Part shown: positions 8,101 to 17,353 of the stretch, piece by piece | How the letters are laid out: each line of letters starts with the position of its first letter | How positions within the stretch are numbered: position 1 is the first letter of the stretch | Source: Bacteriovoracaceae bacterium | GTDB taxonomy: Bacteria > Bdellovibrionota > Bacteriovoracia > Bacteriovoracales > Bacteriovoracaceae | Length of the DNA stretch: 51,789 bases | Assembly (NCBI GenBank): GCA_021737405.1 | Contig: JAIPEG010000019.1 | Location: 1-51,789 of the forward strand | Reading direction: 5' to 3' | Program-made: the position numbers and the translations under genes | The notes under the pieces: model-generated | Database searches by the model: none | Told to the model about the DNA's origin: nothing | Seen by the model: the letters and a program-made list of their open reading frames with translations, nothing else

Positions 8101-9788
8101 TGCAAGTGGCACTGGTTACTCGAGAATTTGATCGTAAAATTGATGCTGATAGAAACTCTGGCTTTGTCAGTGAAATGGAAAAACTAGGTTTTTCTAATAG
8201 TGGCTCAGCCGATAATATTAGTCGCGGTTGGTTTTGGACCATCTTTGAGGCCGTCACCATTATTCCTTTGATTGGTGTGACAGCTCGCTCTTTAAAAGTA
8301 GGTTCTAAATTAACGGCCGTGTCCGCCGGTATGATGGCCAGAAATATTGGAAAAGTAGGATTTCGACAAGCATGGAGCATGACAGGCCAGGCTGGGCGTA
8401 CCGTTGTGTCTGAAGCTGATGTTCGTTTTGCAAGATTAGTCTTAGGATTTGATAGTTTTTCGAATCAGAGCAAAGAGGCCTTAGGTGTTTTTAAATCTCT
8501 TGGCGCCCCTGTTAAAGACGCGGTTGAAACTCTGACTACCAGAGGAATTGATAAGTCTATTGTTCAACGGGCGTTCGATCGTGTTAATAGTCTTAAACAG
8601 TTGCATGCAGCAGGACAATTGTCTCCGTATGCTTTTGCAAAGAGAGTCGGGCAAATAGTCGCCAATATTCAAAAAGCGGCAAGAGCAAGTGCTGCAAAAG
8701 GCATGGCGTATACTTCTAAAGTAGTCGTAGAGGAGGCGCCAAAGGCCATAGATGAGGCCACAGCAAAAGTTGTCTCCGATTATTTTGCAGGTAATGCGAA
8801 AGGATTGAAGTACTTAATGAGCTCATACGCTAAGAGAATTCCTAATGCAATAAAGCAAATGGAGCGTTACGACCAAGGTAGCTCTCTTTTAGGAAAAGTG
8901 ACTCTCTTGCCATGGATCAGAAATGGCATTAGAAGCCTAAGAAGCGCTCAGCTTTCCAAACATAGCGAGCAGATATTAAGGCTAGAGGCTGAATTGGCTG
9001 AGCTTGTCGCAAGCAAAGGAAATCTAGAAGAGTTTATCCTAAAGAATGTAGATGATTTAACGGACATCTTTATTAAAATTCCTGTTAGAAAAAGAGAAAT
9101 TCCTTATATGTTCTTTGTCCAGGGTGGTCCCCATCTAGGAAAAAGTATCAGCTCTGTTGGTGGAAAGGTAAGTCGGTTTGGAGGTCATGTTTTTTCAAAC
9201 GGTCTCGTCATGAGAAAATTCTTCAATGCTCGCAGTCGGCTGATCTATGAATCAATGAAGGGGCAAGCGCGAAATGTACTAGGCCTTCAGACTTTTGTTG
9301 CTTCAGAGACGGCTTTTGAAGCGTATAAAGCGTTTCAAGAGAGTTTGGCCCATGCTTCTGAAAAGCTTACTGGTGAAGCGAAAGAGAGTCTCCTTCTCAA
9401 ATATGCTAAGTTAGAAGATGAATTAAGTGAAAAAATCTTTACCCATGTTTCTGCTAAAATTGAGTCGACTAATCCTTGGGAGAGTTTAAAAAGAAGCATG
9501 TTTAAAGGTGACCAGCGTCTGCGAGTAGACTTTACCCAAATGGATAAAGATTCTTTAAAGCGAGTGCTCTTTCAACCGGCCACAGAGCAGGAAGAGGCCA
9601 TCGGTACGGTTATCTGGTCTTCTGTTCCTGTAGAGGACTTGTTCTCCTTAAAAGAAATTGGCGAAGTTGCTCACCGAGTAATTAGAGAGTTATCCGAATA
9701 CAAAAATGTTGATGAATTTCAGGCCCTCTTAAATGCCCTTAAAGTTATCGTCATTAAGAGGGACCCAGGTGTAGTTGAAATTATGTAG
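5121..9788 (+). CDS. Giant secreted or membrane-anchored protein of unknown function
   Basis: The 1555-residue protein matches no family I recognise. An N-terminal hydrophobic stretch (residues about 8-25, IHFLCFQLLYLGVFGEL) suggests Sec export. Residues about 40-945 are mostly charged and helical. A Gly/Ala-rich hydrophobic segment (about 951-1000, with two Cys in GGACTGLTGGLCAP) and a second one (about 1037-1060, FEAVTIIPLIGVTA) form a likely membrane hairpin. The rest is helical and basic. The order long helical part, Gly-rich hairpin, helical tail recurs in the 741-residue protein at 18018. A sigma-54-like promoter lies upstream. The stop is 2 bases from the convergent 9791-10759 gene. 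A role at the predator-prey envelope interface would be speculation. Confidence 0.8.
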   Translation: MLKSVFKSSLIHFLCFQLLYLGVFGELSLRQGQRSPASFEHQYNIEELTTKLSEFKTEIKGKDLEPDCGNKEETTLTEEELMLQSLFGDNATIYTREDRAFYQYVDSLKGNSCGGAADSVAPAVNQNECKVEKVSGYIDQVVEEIMAREKKEQEPKPFKLDDPKVRDFHQRAQGLMQEVRKYIADTNVENEIRLGLLVEYLGSVALPMRDLIVVLRGYIPREYDGVYFYESLLPEISSELIGDDEFARDAITSGPNKLVENFHLEIEEGRWGRIKLKYNQNEVLARDIVQILRAPTAKNYVRATKWMTLQMMLAQVFSYDAMLGETKPLDIPKSCQNHFSGSLPEKMEMQYTGAQGDAFLDRILAEHGLIMSEGNTQYAEFYLDNVNKNPLVEGYSGLMPFENYKAAMIGLSGEKEKHLKPEIDDYTGFEDIKNILMNKGMTPFYDSNSYLFGLIDFKDDNYFGSSLIEKIFTQPETSEIFEYDDDSGEVVEISHVRQNLSRFMTELMQRHRVEYWEDLIGGDLEARLKRTPVKIRFPSIYGATVWRMWALGELEKFTDKYAETDMPIKVQSNFMRALQRSSHPAAQGRTAKDKLLNISKYLKELKVADEFIPTRRLTTGDHLEGYQLLGKLWDILSSYTDELPASRTNEWEYLRSQMENGNPWARVRLSYLLLNDELESIRKGEMPGYSKASFTEFNGEKINSCKKRDVTTVISKIRQAAQKMGIDRKLTPGYGTNLLNDDEKKYVWDDLVEKSSPLFKQNNEIGRPFYESMEETTYNTFLSKDNIEKFVQSHIHSGLRDKAWEELDEYFESSEGKTASFYAELYRLKGKPEEQLEYFEAHSLENGIDNQYKAKIGFLMMDNNIKRSVLKSLLRGSAQLRKNEVLGNLENFCNLEPSDHESFKTLYFATSKAQNQLNQLTGAPTIPEDVMNSIQEKVNAMSDEEWTDMWLGIGAGVLGVGAMLIGGACTGLTGGLCAPLGMAMVAAGASAMTMQVALVTREFDRKIDADRNSGFVSEMEKLGFSNSGSADNISRGWFWTIFEAVTIIPLIGVTARSLKVGSKLTAVSAGMMARNIGKVGFRQAWSMTGQAGRTVVSEADVRFARLVLGFDSFSNQSKEALGVFKSLGAPVKDAVETLTTRGIDKSIVQRAFDRVNSLKQLHAAGQLSPYAFAKRVGQIVANIQKAARASAAKGMAYTSKVVVEEAPKAIDEATAKVVSDYFAGNAKGLKYLMSSYAKRIPNAIKQMERYDQGSSLLGKVTLLPWIRNGIRSLRSAQLSKHSEQILRLEAELAELVASKGNLEEFILKNVDDLTDIFIKIPVRKREIPYMFFVQGGPHLGKSISSVGGKVSRFGGHVFSNGLVMRKFFNARSRLIYESMKGQARNVLGLQTFVASETAFEAYKAFQESLAHASEKLTGEAKESLLLKYAKLEDELSEKIFTHVSAKIESTNPWESLKRSMFKGDQRLRVDFTQMDKDSLKRVLFQPATEQEEAIGTVIWSSVPVEDLFSLKEIGEVAHRVIRELSEYKNVDEFQALLNALKVIVIKRDPGVVEIM

Positions 9789-9790
9789 GA

Positions 9791-10759
9791 CTATCTGCCA
9801 AAGAAGCAGTTTTTCATTCTAATAGCATTAACACTTAAAGTAGCTTCTTCTGAATCACCAGCACTTCGCTGTAGGACATCATAAAAAGCTTCTTTCTTGT
9901 TAACACTTGTTTTTGCTTCTTCTGCTGTTTCTTTTAAAATAGTCGCGTATCCAGCAAGAACGTTGTCCGTATTTTCACTATCATCAAAAAGCTTCCAAAA
10001 TTTGTGAGGATTTTCAGGATTAAGAAGTTTTACCTCTCCTCCTGGAACAGTTGATACAGCAACTACTGAATCGATAAACTCCCTTTGTGCTGCTGTGGCC
10101 GGAGAGCCTTTGTCAGCAAGTGCCAAAAAGATCGCCAAAGCTTTTTCTTCTTCTGGAGCAACAAGGTCTGCTGAAGCCCTATTAAAGCTACCCATTCCAA
10201 GGCGAGTCATCTTATTTGAGATGAATTGGCTAAGTGCACGAGGCTCACGAGGGATAACATTACTCTCTAAAAGTTGTCTTACTGAACTCTGCGTGACTTC
10301 TTCTAAAGTAAAACGAAAGCCGTGAGAAAAGAGAGCATTGTTTACGCACTCTGAACAGGCCAGTACCAGTGAACCTCTGACACCATGTCTGTTGGCAAGA
10401 AAAATCAAATCATTAACGGCATCTACGATATCGGCTTTTTTCAATTCGTCCGCATTCTTATCAAGGACTTTTAATAAATTCGCCTTAACTCTTCTATCTG
10501 CAGGGGTATTTTCTAGTCCCTTAATAATCGTAAGTAAGGCTTCTCCACTAGGCATATTACTTCCAACGCTTAGAGAGAGAATCGAATTTTTAACATAACT
10601 TTTAACTTGAGCCGCTGCCGCGCCTTCTATCCCATTCTTTGTAAGAAGTTCTACAAGTCCGGATTCATTTAGAAGAAGATCTAAAAGTTTCCCGCCACCT
10701 ACTGCATGTAGGTTAAACGTTAGAAGGAGGGTCATTAAAATTACACTAAATTTTTTCAT
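9791..10759 (-). CDS. Secreted protein of unknown function
   Basis: The 322-residue protein has a clear Sec signal peptide (MKKFSVILMTLLLTFNLHAVG, cleavage after LHA). The mature part is Leu/Ala-rich and almost entirely helical, possibly an alpha-solenoid, with only a few Cys (SECVNN near residue 140, and NCFFGR at the very end). No family was recognised. It is convergent with the 1555-residue gene and divergent from the 1402-residue gene, so it interrupts an otherwise plus-strand block of secreted proteins. Confidence 0.78.
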   Translation of the reverse strand: MKKFSVILMTLLLTFNLHAVGGGKLLDLLLNESGLVELLTKNGIEGAAAAQVKSYVKNSILSLSVGSNMPSGEALLTIIKGLENTPADRRVKANLLKVLDKNADELKKADIVDAVNDLIFLANRHGVRGSLVLACSECVNNALFSHGFRFTLEEVTQSSVRQLLESNVIPREPRALSQFISNKMTRLGMGSFNRASADLVAPEEEKALAIFLALADKGSPATAAQREFIDSVVAVSTVPGGEVKLLNPENPHKFWKLFDDSENTDNVLAGYATILKETAEEAKTSVNKKEAFYDVLQRSAGDSEEATLSVNAIRMKNCFFGR

Positions 10760-10916
10760 ATTTTAGTCCTGTCTTATAAATTCAACTGCTTCCTATTCGG
10801 CACAATTCTTGGGAGGCCTTAGTTAGATATTTTAAATTTACTATAAAGAGATTTAAAGTGGACTCCTTTGCCTACCGATAAACAGAAGTGTTGATTTTTG
10901 TATAAGGGGAGAGGCC

Positions 10917-13900
10917 TTGTTGCCTAAGTTCTTAAAATTATTACGACTACTAGGGCTGAGTATTCTACTCAGTTTTAAAGTCAATGCTTGGGAGCAGCTT
11001 CTTGACTATCAAGGTGCTCAATTTCAAGGGTTTCTTGAGTATGACTCCTCTCTACAAGAAGTTCGTTTAAATTATAAGCGCAAAGGAAACCTCGGTCGTT
11101 TTAAAATAGAAGGACCCTTCAAAATAAATTCTCCGACCTCTGTTGATCACACTGTAAATCACTTTAAATTATTTCTCGAGAGACAAGTTTTTGGCGAAGA
11201 AGAGAAACAAATTATTTTAACTAGAATTGAAGAATTTAAATACCTAAGTTCACTTGAATGTCAGGCACTTCATTTCTCTCTTCAAAGTACGTCTTCCCAA
11301 AATGCCATCAGCGCACTCATGCAAGAAGTGGAGAAAATTCGCTTAGCACAAAACCCCGGAGCAGAGGCCTTTCGTTCATTGCTCGTGAGAGAGTTTGGTA
11401 CAGAGGAAGGAAAGATTCAGTTGCGTATGGTTTTGGATAGAGAGGGGGATTTTTTAAAGTTTAGTTTTGCCAAAGAGCAGGGAGACCTCTCTAAACTTAA
11501 CTGGTCTCAGCAAGAAGGAATCATTATTCTTTTAAATAACAAAGGGAAAACAATTTTAGAACTAGATTTGCGCTCTTTTAATAAAGACGGCGGTCTTGTG
11601 ATTGTTCGTCATCCAAAGAGTATTGGATTAGAAAATAATGAAAGAAGTTATTTTCGCTTTTCTAAAGACAATAAAAATTGGAGTATCCATCCCTACACAA
11701 CCCAACATTTCACGGAAACGGTGATAAGAGATGGGGTCGCCCTAACAAGTGGTACCGCTGACCACACTCCCGTTATTCAACTTAATGGAAGTGAAATAGC
11801 TTTTGCTCGGGTAGATCTTCAAAAGATAAAAGAAAATAAACTTTTTTCTGATATGGAAACGCCTAGACTCAGACAGATCGAAAATTATTACAATCATTGT
11901 ATGGGCGAAAGGTTGAGTTTTATCTTCGAAGAAGAAAAACTGGGCTTTAATGACGAGACTTACTCTGATGTTGATCAAAGTCAAACTTGTACTCGCTTGG
12001 CCGAGACAGAAGCTCTTTATATCTTACTTGAAAAAGAAGTTGAAATTCGTGACTTACCAAGTAGCTCTTTAGATGACTTAAGAGACAGTCTTAAGAGTTG
12101 TCTTGTTGCGAATGGCTTAGCAACAATTGAGGGCGACTTCTTTAGCTTTAATTATTTAGCTTACCTCTCTGCAACAGACGAGGATTTTATAGAAAAAAGA
12201 GACAACTGCTTCTATGCCGCCAAAAGGGAACTCGTTTTACAACAAATTAAAGATGGTATTTTTAGTGGAAAGGAAATTAAAGAGCAAATAAATAATGAGC
12301 GCACCTTAATTCTTTTGTGGGAAACAGTAAAAAGAAGCGTAGAGAATAATTGTTTGGATATTGTTCAGCAGGAATCTCTGGATATTTGCTTAAGTCACAG
12401 TAATATCCTGATAAATGAAAACCTTTTTCTCACTCAAATCTCTACCCATCTTTCGAATCTTTATGAGGGAGATAATGGTCTTTATAGTCAGAAAAGAACC
12501 GAGCTTGTTGATTCCTTTCAAAATTGTCGAAAAAATAGTGAGCCTAAAATAACCGAGGCGATTAGGACAGGGACTCTTGTTGATGAAGTTTTACGAGAGG
12601 TTCGTGATGAAGAGCTAAAATGTGCTCAAAGGGCAACACTATATTTATCCTCCATGAATGCAGATAGAACTTTCAAAAACGCATTGACAAGAATGGGGCT
12701 TACTCTTTCTGATAATAGTGGTTCTGTAGAACTTTATGAGAGCTGTATTCAAGAGAGAATGCAAGACGAGAATAGTGTCACTAATTTAATTTCCCGTATA
12801 TCTTATTATCAAGAGACTTGTATTACACAGGCTTTAAGACCTAGTGTTTCGATTGCTCTTCAAAATCAATTTAAAAGCCTTCTTGATAAGTATTCATTTC
12901 TGATGAATGACCAAAATGTTGAGGATGTTCTGCAGGACAGTCAACGTATTATTGATCGAGAACTAGAACTGTGGACCGAGGTTGACACTCTATCAGAGAG
13001 GATGAGTGCTCTCCAATTACCTTATTTTGGACTTGTTCTTGAAAGTCATCTATTGACCCTGAAGGATGGACTAAATAGTGATGAAAGTAAGAATACCTTT
13101 GAGAGAGGCCTTAATGTTCTCTTTAGTGATAGCTCCTCAAGACCACTTTCTTTAAAGATAAAGAAATACTTACGAGACATTTTAAAAATGAGTGAACATA
13201 GTCATAGAAGTGCCAAAGACTATCTAAATGTTGCTCTTAATGATTTTCTAAAAGAAGCACATAAATTAGCGTATCCTTTAAAGACGACTGACGATATCAC
13301 TGCTGAAGTGTTGCTTGTAGAAGACGCTGAGGATATGAGAGTGAGAGTGAATGAAGCCGTCACCAATTGTATCGAGGAATATTCTCCCAATAAAAGTGAA
13401 CCATTGTCTAAAAAGTTTGTAGAATGTGAAAAAATGCGACTTGCCAACGTGGCCATCGAATTGACGAGAAGACGGTTAGAACGTTCAGTCTCGCAGCACT
13501 TCCCCTTATCCTCCTCGAAGGCAAATCATATTCTCTCGCCAATCCAGTATCTTGAGACTTGCTTTGAAAAAATGGATAGTCATCATAATAGTGGAATTAG
13601 TGAGTATAAGACACTGATCGCTGGATGCGTTAGGGTCGCTGAGCTTGATGTTAGCTACAATATTTCCAACGCTAAAGTTGATAATTATGGACCTCTTCTT
13701 AGTCGCCGAGGGTTTCAAAATTCAGTGACAAGTTATTGTTATAATATTTTATTTAACAACCTCTCGGGTGAGGGGTCGCTTATTCCGCGCAGAGGAGAAG
13801 TCTCCGGTGCTTATCGAGACCTTAGAAAGATGCAGCAAGGCCAAAGGGAAAGGGCTCCTTTTGAGGGAAGTCTCCTTCGTTATTTTCTAGAGGAAAATTC

Positions 13901-15125
13901 GATTGATCCCGATTTCGCTGAGAGTGATCTTCGAAATGTTGAGGGTTTGGTGAAAACATTTGCCAGTAACAGTCAATATAGTCGAGATTGGTGGGGAGAA
14001 AAACTCGCTGCCTGTGAAAAAGGAACAGATGATTTTATCAATGTGAGCTTTAGGGACTATGTGATTGAATCCATTCCTTCGCTGGCTTTTGGTGAGGGAA
14101 GTGATACTAATACACAATTGATGCGAGACTTCTTTGATTTTGAACTTATTGAAGGACTTTTGGCCTACAAGAAAAGCTTTGAAGATAAAGTAAGTCTTGC
14201 TCGTCTAGGAGCAGCTAACCCAGTTCCAAGTGAAAGAGTTATTAATCCAGAGCTCGGTGTTACTGCAATGACAAACTTTATTCAGATTCTTGGCAGTTTT
14301 ATCAGTAAAGGTTTTGTTTACGATGAAGAGGCGATGAAAACTGAACTCATCATCTTTCAATCAGAATTAAAGGCCTTCTTACAATGGTCGGCATCAAATC
14401 CCGACAATATTTCAATTAGAGAGGCGATGGATTTCTTTAAGGAATCAAAACTTGCGGAACACTTGGCCCTTGCCGTGATTTCAGAAAATACTTACAAGAA
14501 ATTTCAGCTAGGTTTGAATAAAGCAAAAAGTGAAGAACTTGATAAACTATTTCAAAGTGCGAGCTGTCCTTTTATCTCTTGTCTAGATGATGACCAAAAA
14601 CTAGAGCATCAAAGAATTCTCAATAAGTATATTGAACTTGAGTCCATCACAAAAGAGATGACGGCGTCTTATGACTTTAGGCGCATCATTAGTCCTGAAA
14701 GTAGATCGGGGGCCAATATTATTAGTAAGATCAAAGAGAATATTTTAATGCCCGAGATACTGGGCCTTGGCGTAACGGCAACGGCCGATAGAGAAGTCAT
14801 GGACATGATCGGGGAAGCAATCTTAAAAGATAATACTGATGGTGGTTTTGCTGAAAGGTTCGTAGAGGTTGCGGCCCAGTTTTCTTTAAATAAAGAAAGG
14901 GGTCAACGATGGGGGATTACTAAATTTTTCTTCTTTGATAGTAAAGATTTTGATTGGGATACGTTGAAGCAAACCGAAGCTGGCTCCCGCGCGATTGATT
15001 ACTATGCCCGTTTTATTTTGTTACCGCGCTTTCTTGGTGAAAGACAGTCTGAATATATAGTTCAGACACGTCTTGAACAATTTCGGAGACTTTTGACTTC
15101 CGCTCAGGGTCAAAATAGTAATTAG
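10917..15125 (+). CDS. Giant secreted Cys-pair repeat protein, unknown function
   Basis: The 1402-residue protein starts with TTG behind a good AAGGGGAGAGG site (10904-10914). The signal peptide is about MLPKFLKLLRLLGLSILLSF, cleaved near VNA. The first 300 residues are beta-rich (LDYQGAQFQGFLEYDSSL). After that come recurrent helical units, each with one Cys near its start and one near its end, typically 19-36 residues apart: HC..TC, SC..NC, NC..KC, SC..TC, NC..EC, TC..GC. About 20 Cys in total suggests a periplasmic or extracellular protein stapled by disulfides. No family was recognised. The nuclease-like gene follows 118 bases downstream on the same strand. Confidence 0.8.
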   Translation: MLPKFLKLLRLLGLSILLSFKVNAWEQLLDYQGAQFQGFLEYDSSLQEVRLNYKRKGNLGRFKIEGPFKINSPTSVDHTVNHFKLFLERQVFGEEEKQIILTRIEEFKYLSSLECQALHFSLQSTSSQNAISALMQEVEKIRLAQNPGAEAFRSLLVREFGTEEGKIQLRMVLDREGDFLKFSFAKEQGDLSKLNWSQQEGIIILLNNKGKTILELDLRSFNKDGGLVIVRHPKSIGLENNERSYFRFSKDNKNWSIHPYTTQHFTETVIRDGVALTSGTADHTPVIQLNGSEIAFARVDLQKIKENKLFSDMETPRLRQIENYYNHCMGERLSFIFEEEKLGFNDETYSDVDQSQTCTRLAETEALYILLEKEVEIRDLPSSSLDDLRDSLKSCLVANGLATIEGDFFSFNYLAYLSATDEDFIEKRDNCFYAAKRELVLQQIKDGIFSGKEIKEQINNERTLILLWETVKRSVENNCLDIVQQESLDICLSHSNILINENLFLTQISTHLSNLYEGDNGLYSQKRTELVDSFQNCRKNSEPKITEAIRTGTLVDEVLREVRDEELKCAQRATLYLSSMNADRTFKNALTRMGLTLSDNSGSVELYESCIQERMQDENSVTNLISRISYYQETCITQALRPSVSIALQNQFKSLLDKYSFLMNDQNVEDVLQDSQRIIDRELELWTEVDTLSERMSALQLPYFGLVLESHLLTLKDGLNSDESKNTFERGLNVLFSDSSSRPLSLKIKKYLRDILKMSEHSHRSAKDYLNVALNDFLKEAHKLAYPLKTTDDITAEVLLVEDAEDMRVRVNEAVTNCIEEYSPNKSEPLSKKFVECEKMRLANVAIELTRRRLERSVSQHFPLSSSKANHILSPIQYLETCFEKMDSHHNSGISEYKTLIAGCVRVAELDVSYNISNAKVDNYGPLLSRRGFQNSVTSYCYNILFNNLSGEGSLIPRRGEVSGAYRDLRKMQQGQRERAPFEGSLLRYFLEENSIDPDFAESDLRNVEGLVKTFASNSQYSRDWWGEKLAACEKGTDDFINVSFRDYVIESIPSLAFGEGSDTNTQLMRDFFDFELIEGLLAYKKSFEDKVSLARLGAANPVPSERVINPELGVTAMTNFIQILGSFISKGFVYDEEAMKTELIIFQSELKAFLQWSASNPDNISIREAMDFFKESKLAEHLALAVISENTYKKFQLGLNKAKSEELDKLFQSASCPFISCLDDDQKLEHQRILNKYIELESITKEMTASYDFRRIISPESRSGANIISKIKENILMPEILGLGVTATADREVMDMIGEAILKDNTDGGFAERFVEVAAQFSLNKERGQRWGITKFFFFDSKDFDWDTLKQTEAGSRAIDYYARFILLPRFLGERQSEYIVQTRLEQFRRLLTSAQGQNSN

Positions 15126-15243
15126 TGATTTGTTAGGATCTGTTTGGCCGTTTAGTTTCAAGCACTTAGCTTGTCCCAATTTGTTGCAGAGATGAAATGC
15201 CCAAGGTAGAGTTTTTCCTTCAAGAATTTGGGAGACTCAACGA

Positions 15244-16857
15244 ATGACTCAACATTTTAAGGCCCTCATATCTTTATTTATTCTTCACTCTACATGCACA
15301 ATTGCGCTCGGTTTTGTTGAAACTGAAAAGAGTCGTCAATTAGGTTTAGAAGACTTCAGAAGAACTGAAGAATACTACCAAGAGTGTTTGAGCATTAAGT
15401 CTCTCGTTATCTTGGGTGCGTATAAAGCAGATTGCTATACGAACTATCATCACTTTAATAGTGACGCTTCAAGATATTATGAGGGTAAAGGTGGTAAGTC
15501 TTGGATTGAGATGTCGGCCTTCAACCTGTGGCACCCTGGAGCAAAGTCCACCACTTATAAAGACTATGAACTTGTTGCAAAGATGATGAATAGCTACGAT
15601 CTGGTAGCGGCATTAGAACTCCTTCCTTCAGTCGGAAGGGATTACGAGCATAATCAAAGAGTGAGAAAGTTCGTTGATGAGACTCCTGCCGTTATCGCAG
15701 AACTTGAAGAGCGCTACTCTCAATCACCACGAGAAAATATTGCTGAAAGATTAGAGCGTTTACGAAGTGACTTAAAGGTGGCGCCTACGCTATATCGACT
15801 TCCAGATTACTTAGTCCTTCTAAATGAATTAAGAAAGCTTGATCCAAGTTGGGCCCTTATTCTTGCCCCTTCTGGAGAGGCCGCAGATGAAGGCTTTGTT
15901 CAAGAGATCGTTGGTTTCTTCTACCGAGGGCGATCGGTTCGGCCTAAGGTTAATGAGCATTGTGAGCGCTTCAAAAAGAAAAGACACGGCATTTCGTTTG
16001 CTTGTTATCCAAAATTAACAAACTCATGGTTAGGAAAAAGTGCGAGAGAAGTTTTTTCAAGAAGACCTTTTCTTGGCTCTTTTGAATCTGGGGACTTTGA
16101 TTTTACCTTGATCACTTCTCATATCGTCTTTAGAGCGCCCGCTGATGAAGGTGGAATGGAGCGCGTCCTAATGCCGAGCTTTGGCGTAAAGGATTACCTC
16201 GAGCTTGGTCCTGGTGCCAATAGTCGCAATTACGCTAGACTTGCCGAGATGAAAATTATCACAGAGATAATGGAAAGGCTGAGAGCGGAGTCTAATGAAA
16301 AGGATGTTATTTTTCTTGGAGATACAAATTTAGAATATAATAATGAGCAGTGGTCAAAAATTCTTGAGAGCTTTCCTGGCGGAGAGCTCTTTGTTGATGG
16401 TCCTACAACTTTGACGATGCCACTTCAGTTATCCGATGGAAGTTTCACTAACGGTGTTGCCAGTGATTATGATCACATCATTATGGATACAACAGAGACG
16501 AATGAGTGCCTAAAGAGTAATGGCCAACTTTCTCCTCGTATTGGTAACTTTTTACAGGGTAATCTAAAGAAGCTTATTCATAAGCGTTACCTTTATAGAA
16601 AGCCTGGAGTGCTTGAAGCCGATCCTTTGGCCGAGCAAAAAAGAGCAAACCTTCTTTCAAAGTTTAGAGAGAAATTAGAAAAGCGCTTAACGATAAAGCG
16701 CAATAAAGTCGTTGTTGATGACCTTGAAATAGAGGATACGATGAGAGAGTTTGATGAGAGAGTTTTTCTTAGTCAGCTGACATCTGATAACTACTATCGC
16801 TTTTATAAAGAAGTGATCTCAGATCACTTCCCCATCTACTTTTCTTGTAAGAGATAA
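15244..16857 (+). CDS. Secreted endonuclease/exonuclease/phosphatase-superfamily protein
   Basis: The 537-residue protein has a signal peptide (residues 1-22, ending TIALG). The EEP metal-phosphoesterase fold is visible in order: SAFNLWHPG (Asn94), the metal-binding Glu in ALELLPS (E125), DFTLITSHI, GDTNLEYNN (D360 and N362), SDYDHIIMD (D408 and H411) and the terminal SDHFPIYF (D527 and H528). All catalytic positions seem intact, so it should cut phosphodiesters in nucleic acid, or phospholipid or phosphoinositide head groups. A roughly 50-residue basic insert (about 455-505) precedes the last motif. The ribosome site GGGAG is at 15230-15234. An exported nuclease that digests prey DNA fits a predatory lifestyle but is inference. 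Confidence 0.82.
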   Translation: MTQHFKALISLFILHSTCTIALGFVETEKSRQLGLEDFRRTEEYYQECLSIKSLVILGAYKADCYTNYHHFNSDASRYYEGKGGKSWIEMSAFNLWHPGAKSTTYKDYELVAKMMNSYDLVAALELLPSVGRDYEHNQRVRKFVDETPAVIAELEERYSQSPRENIAERLERLRSDLKVAPTLYRLPDYLVLLNELRKLDPSWALILAPSGEAADEGFVQEIVGFFYRGRSVRPKVNEHCERFKKKRHGISFACYPKLTNSWLGKSAREVFSRRPFLGSFESGDFDFTLITSHIVFRAPADEGGMERVLMPSFGVKDYLELGPGANSRNYARLAEMKIITEIMERLRAESNEKDVIFLGDTNLEYNNEQWSKILESFPGGELFVDGPTTLTMPLQLSDGSFTNGVASDYDHIIMDTTETNECLKSNGQLSPRIGNFLQGNLKKLIHKRYLYRKPGVLEADPLAEQKRANLLSKFREKLEKRLTIKRNKVVVDDLEIEDTMREFDERVFLSQLTSDNYYRFYKEVISDHFPIYFSCKR

Positions 16858-16861
16858 TTTT

Positions 16862-17284
16862 TTAAGAGAGCGCAGCCTTAACGAGGTCACTTGCAAGCTT
16901 TCCGTCAAAGCGACCTTTGATTTGAGTTTGAAGTTCCTTCATGATCATGCCCATATTTGGTCTATCAAGAGAGCTTGCAATATTTTTAATGATCTCTTTT
17001 ACTTCTTCTTCGCTAAGTTGCTTTGGCATGTATGAGGCAACGATTTCTAATTCAACAACTGTCTGAATGGCCATCGGATGATCCACTGGATAGTTCTCTA
17101 AACTCTCTTTAAGTTTTTTGTAATGCTTAACGATAACGTCCATCTCTTCTGTGGGCTTCTTAGATGTCGCATTTTCCATGAGCATGGACTTCATATAACG
17201 CAATGCCTGAAGTTTTTCTTTTTCTTTGGCCTTCATAGCGTCTTTTATATCGTTATTAAATGTCTCAATAAGTGTTTTACTCAT
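16862..17284 (-). CDS. GatB/YqeY domain protein
   Basis: The 140-residue cytoplasmic protein of the YqeY family resembles the C-terminal tRNA-binding domain of GatB. Family features are LKDAMK-like KDAMKAKEKEKLQALRYMKS at the start, IVASYMPKQLSEEEV in the middle and NMGMIMKELQTQIKGRFDGKLASDLV at the end. I prefer the ATG at 17284 over an in-frame one at 17323: it has a GGAGAG site directly upstream and matches the usual family N-terminus (MSKTLIETFNNDIKDAM). It is divergent from creA, with 69 bases between starts. The precise role of stand-alone YqeY is not established. Confidence 0.9.
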   Translation of the reverse strand: MSKTLIETFNNDIKDAMKAKEKEKLQALRYMKSMLMENATSKKPTEEMDVIVKHYKKLKESLENYPVDHPMAIQTVVELEIVASYMPKQLSEEEVKEIIKNIASSLDRPNMGMIMKELQTQIKGRFDGKLASDLVKAALS

Positions 17285-17353
17285 GGTCTCTCCCTTTGCA
17301 AATGCGATGATCTTTTCTAGCATAGGGAGAACTGCCTCTAAAAGGAATAATTT

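Noticed and set aside
7922..8380. 152-residue minus-strand open frame inside the 1555-residue gene
   Set aside because: It is antisense to the Gly-rich hairpin region, which naturally gives a stop-poor Pro/Ala reading; no ribosome site and no recognisable domain.
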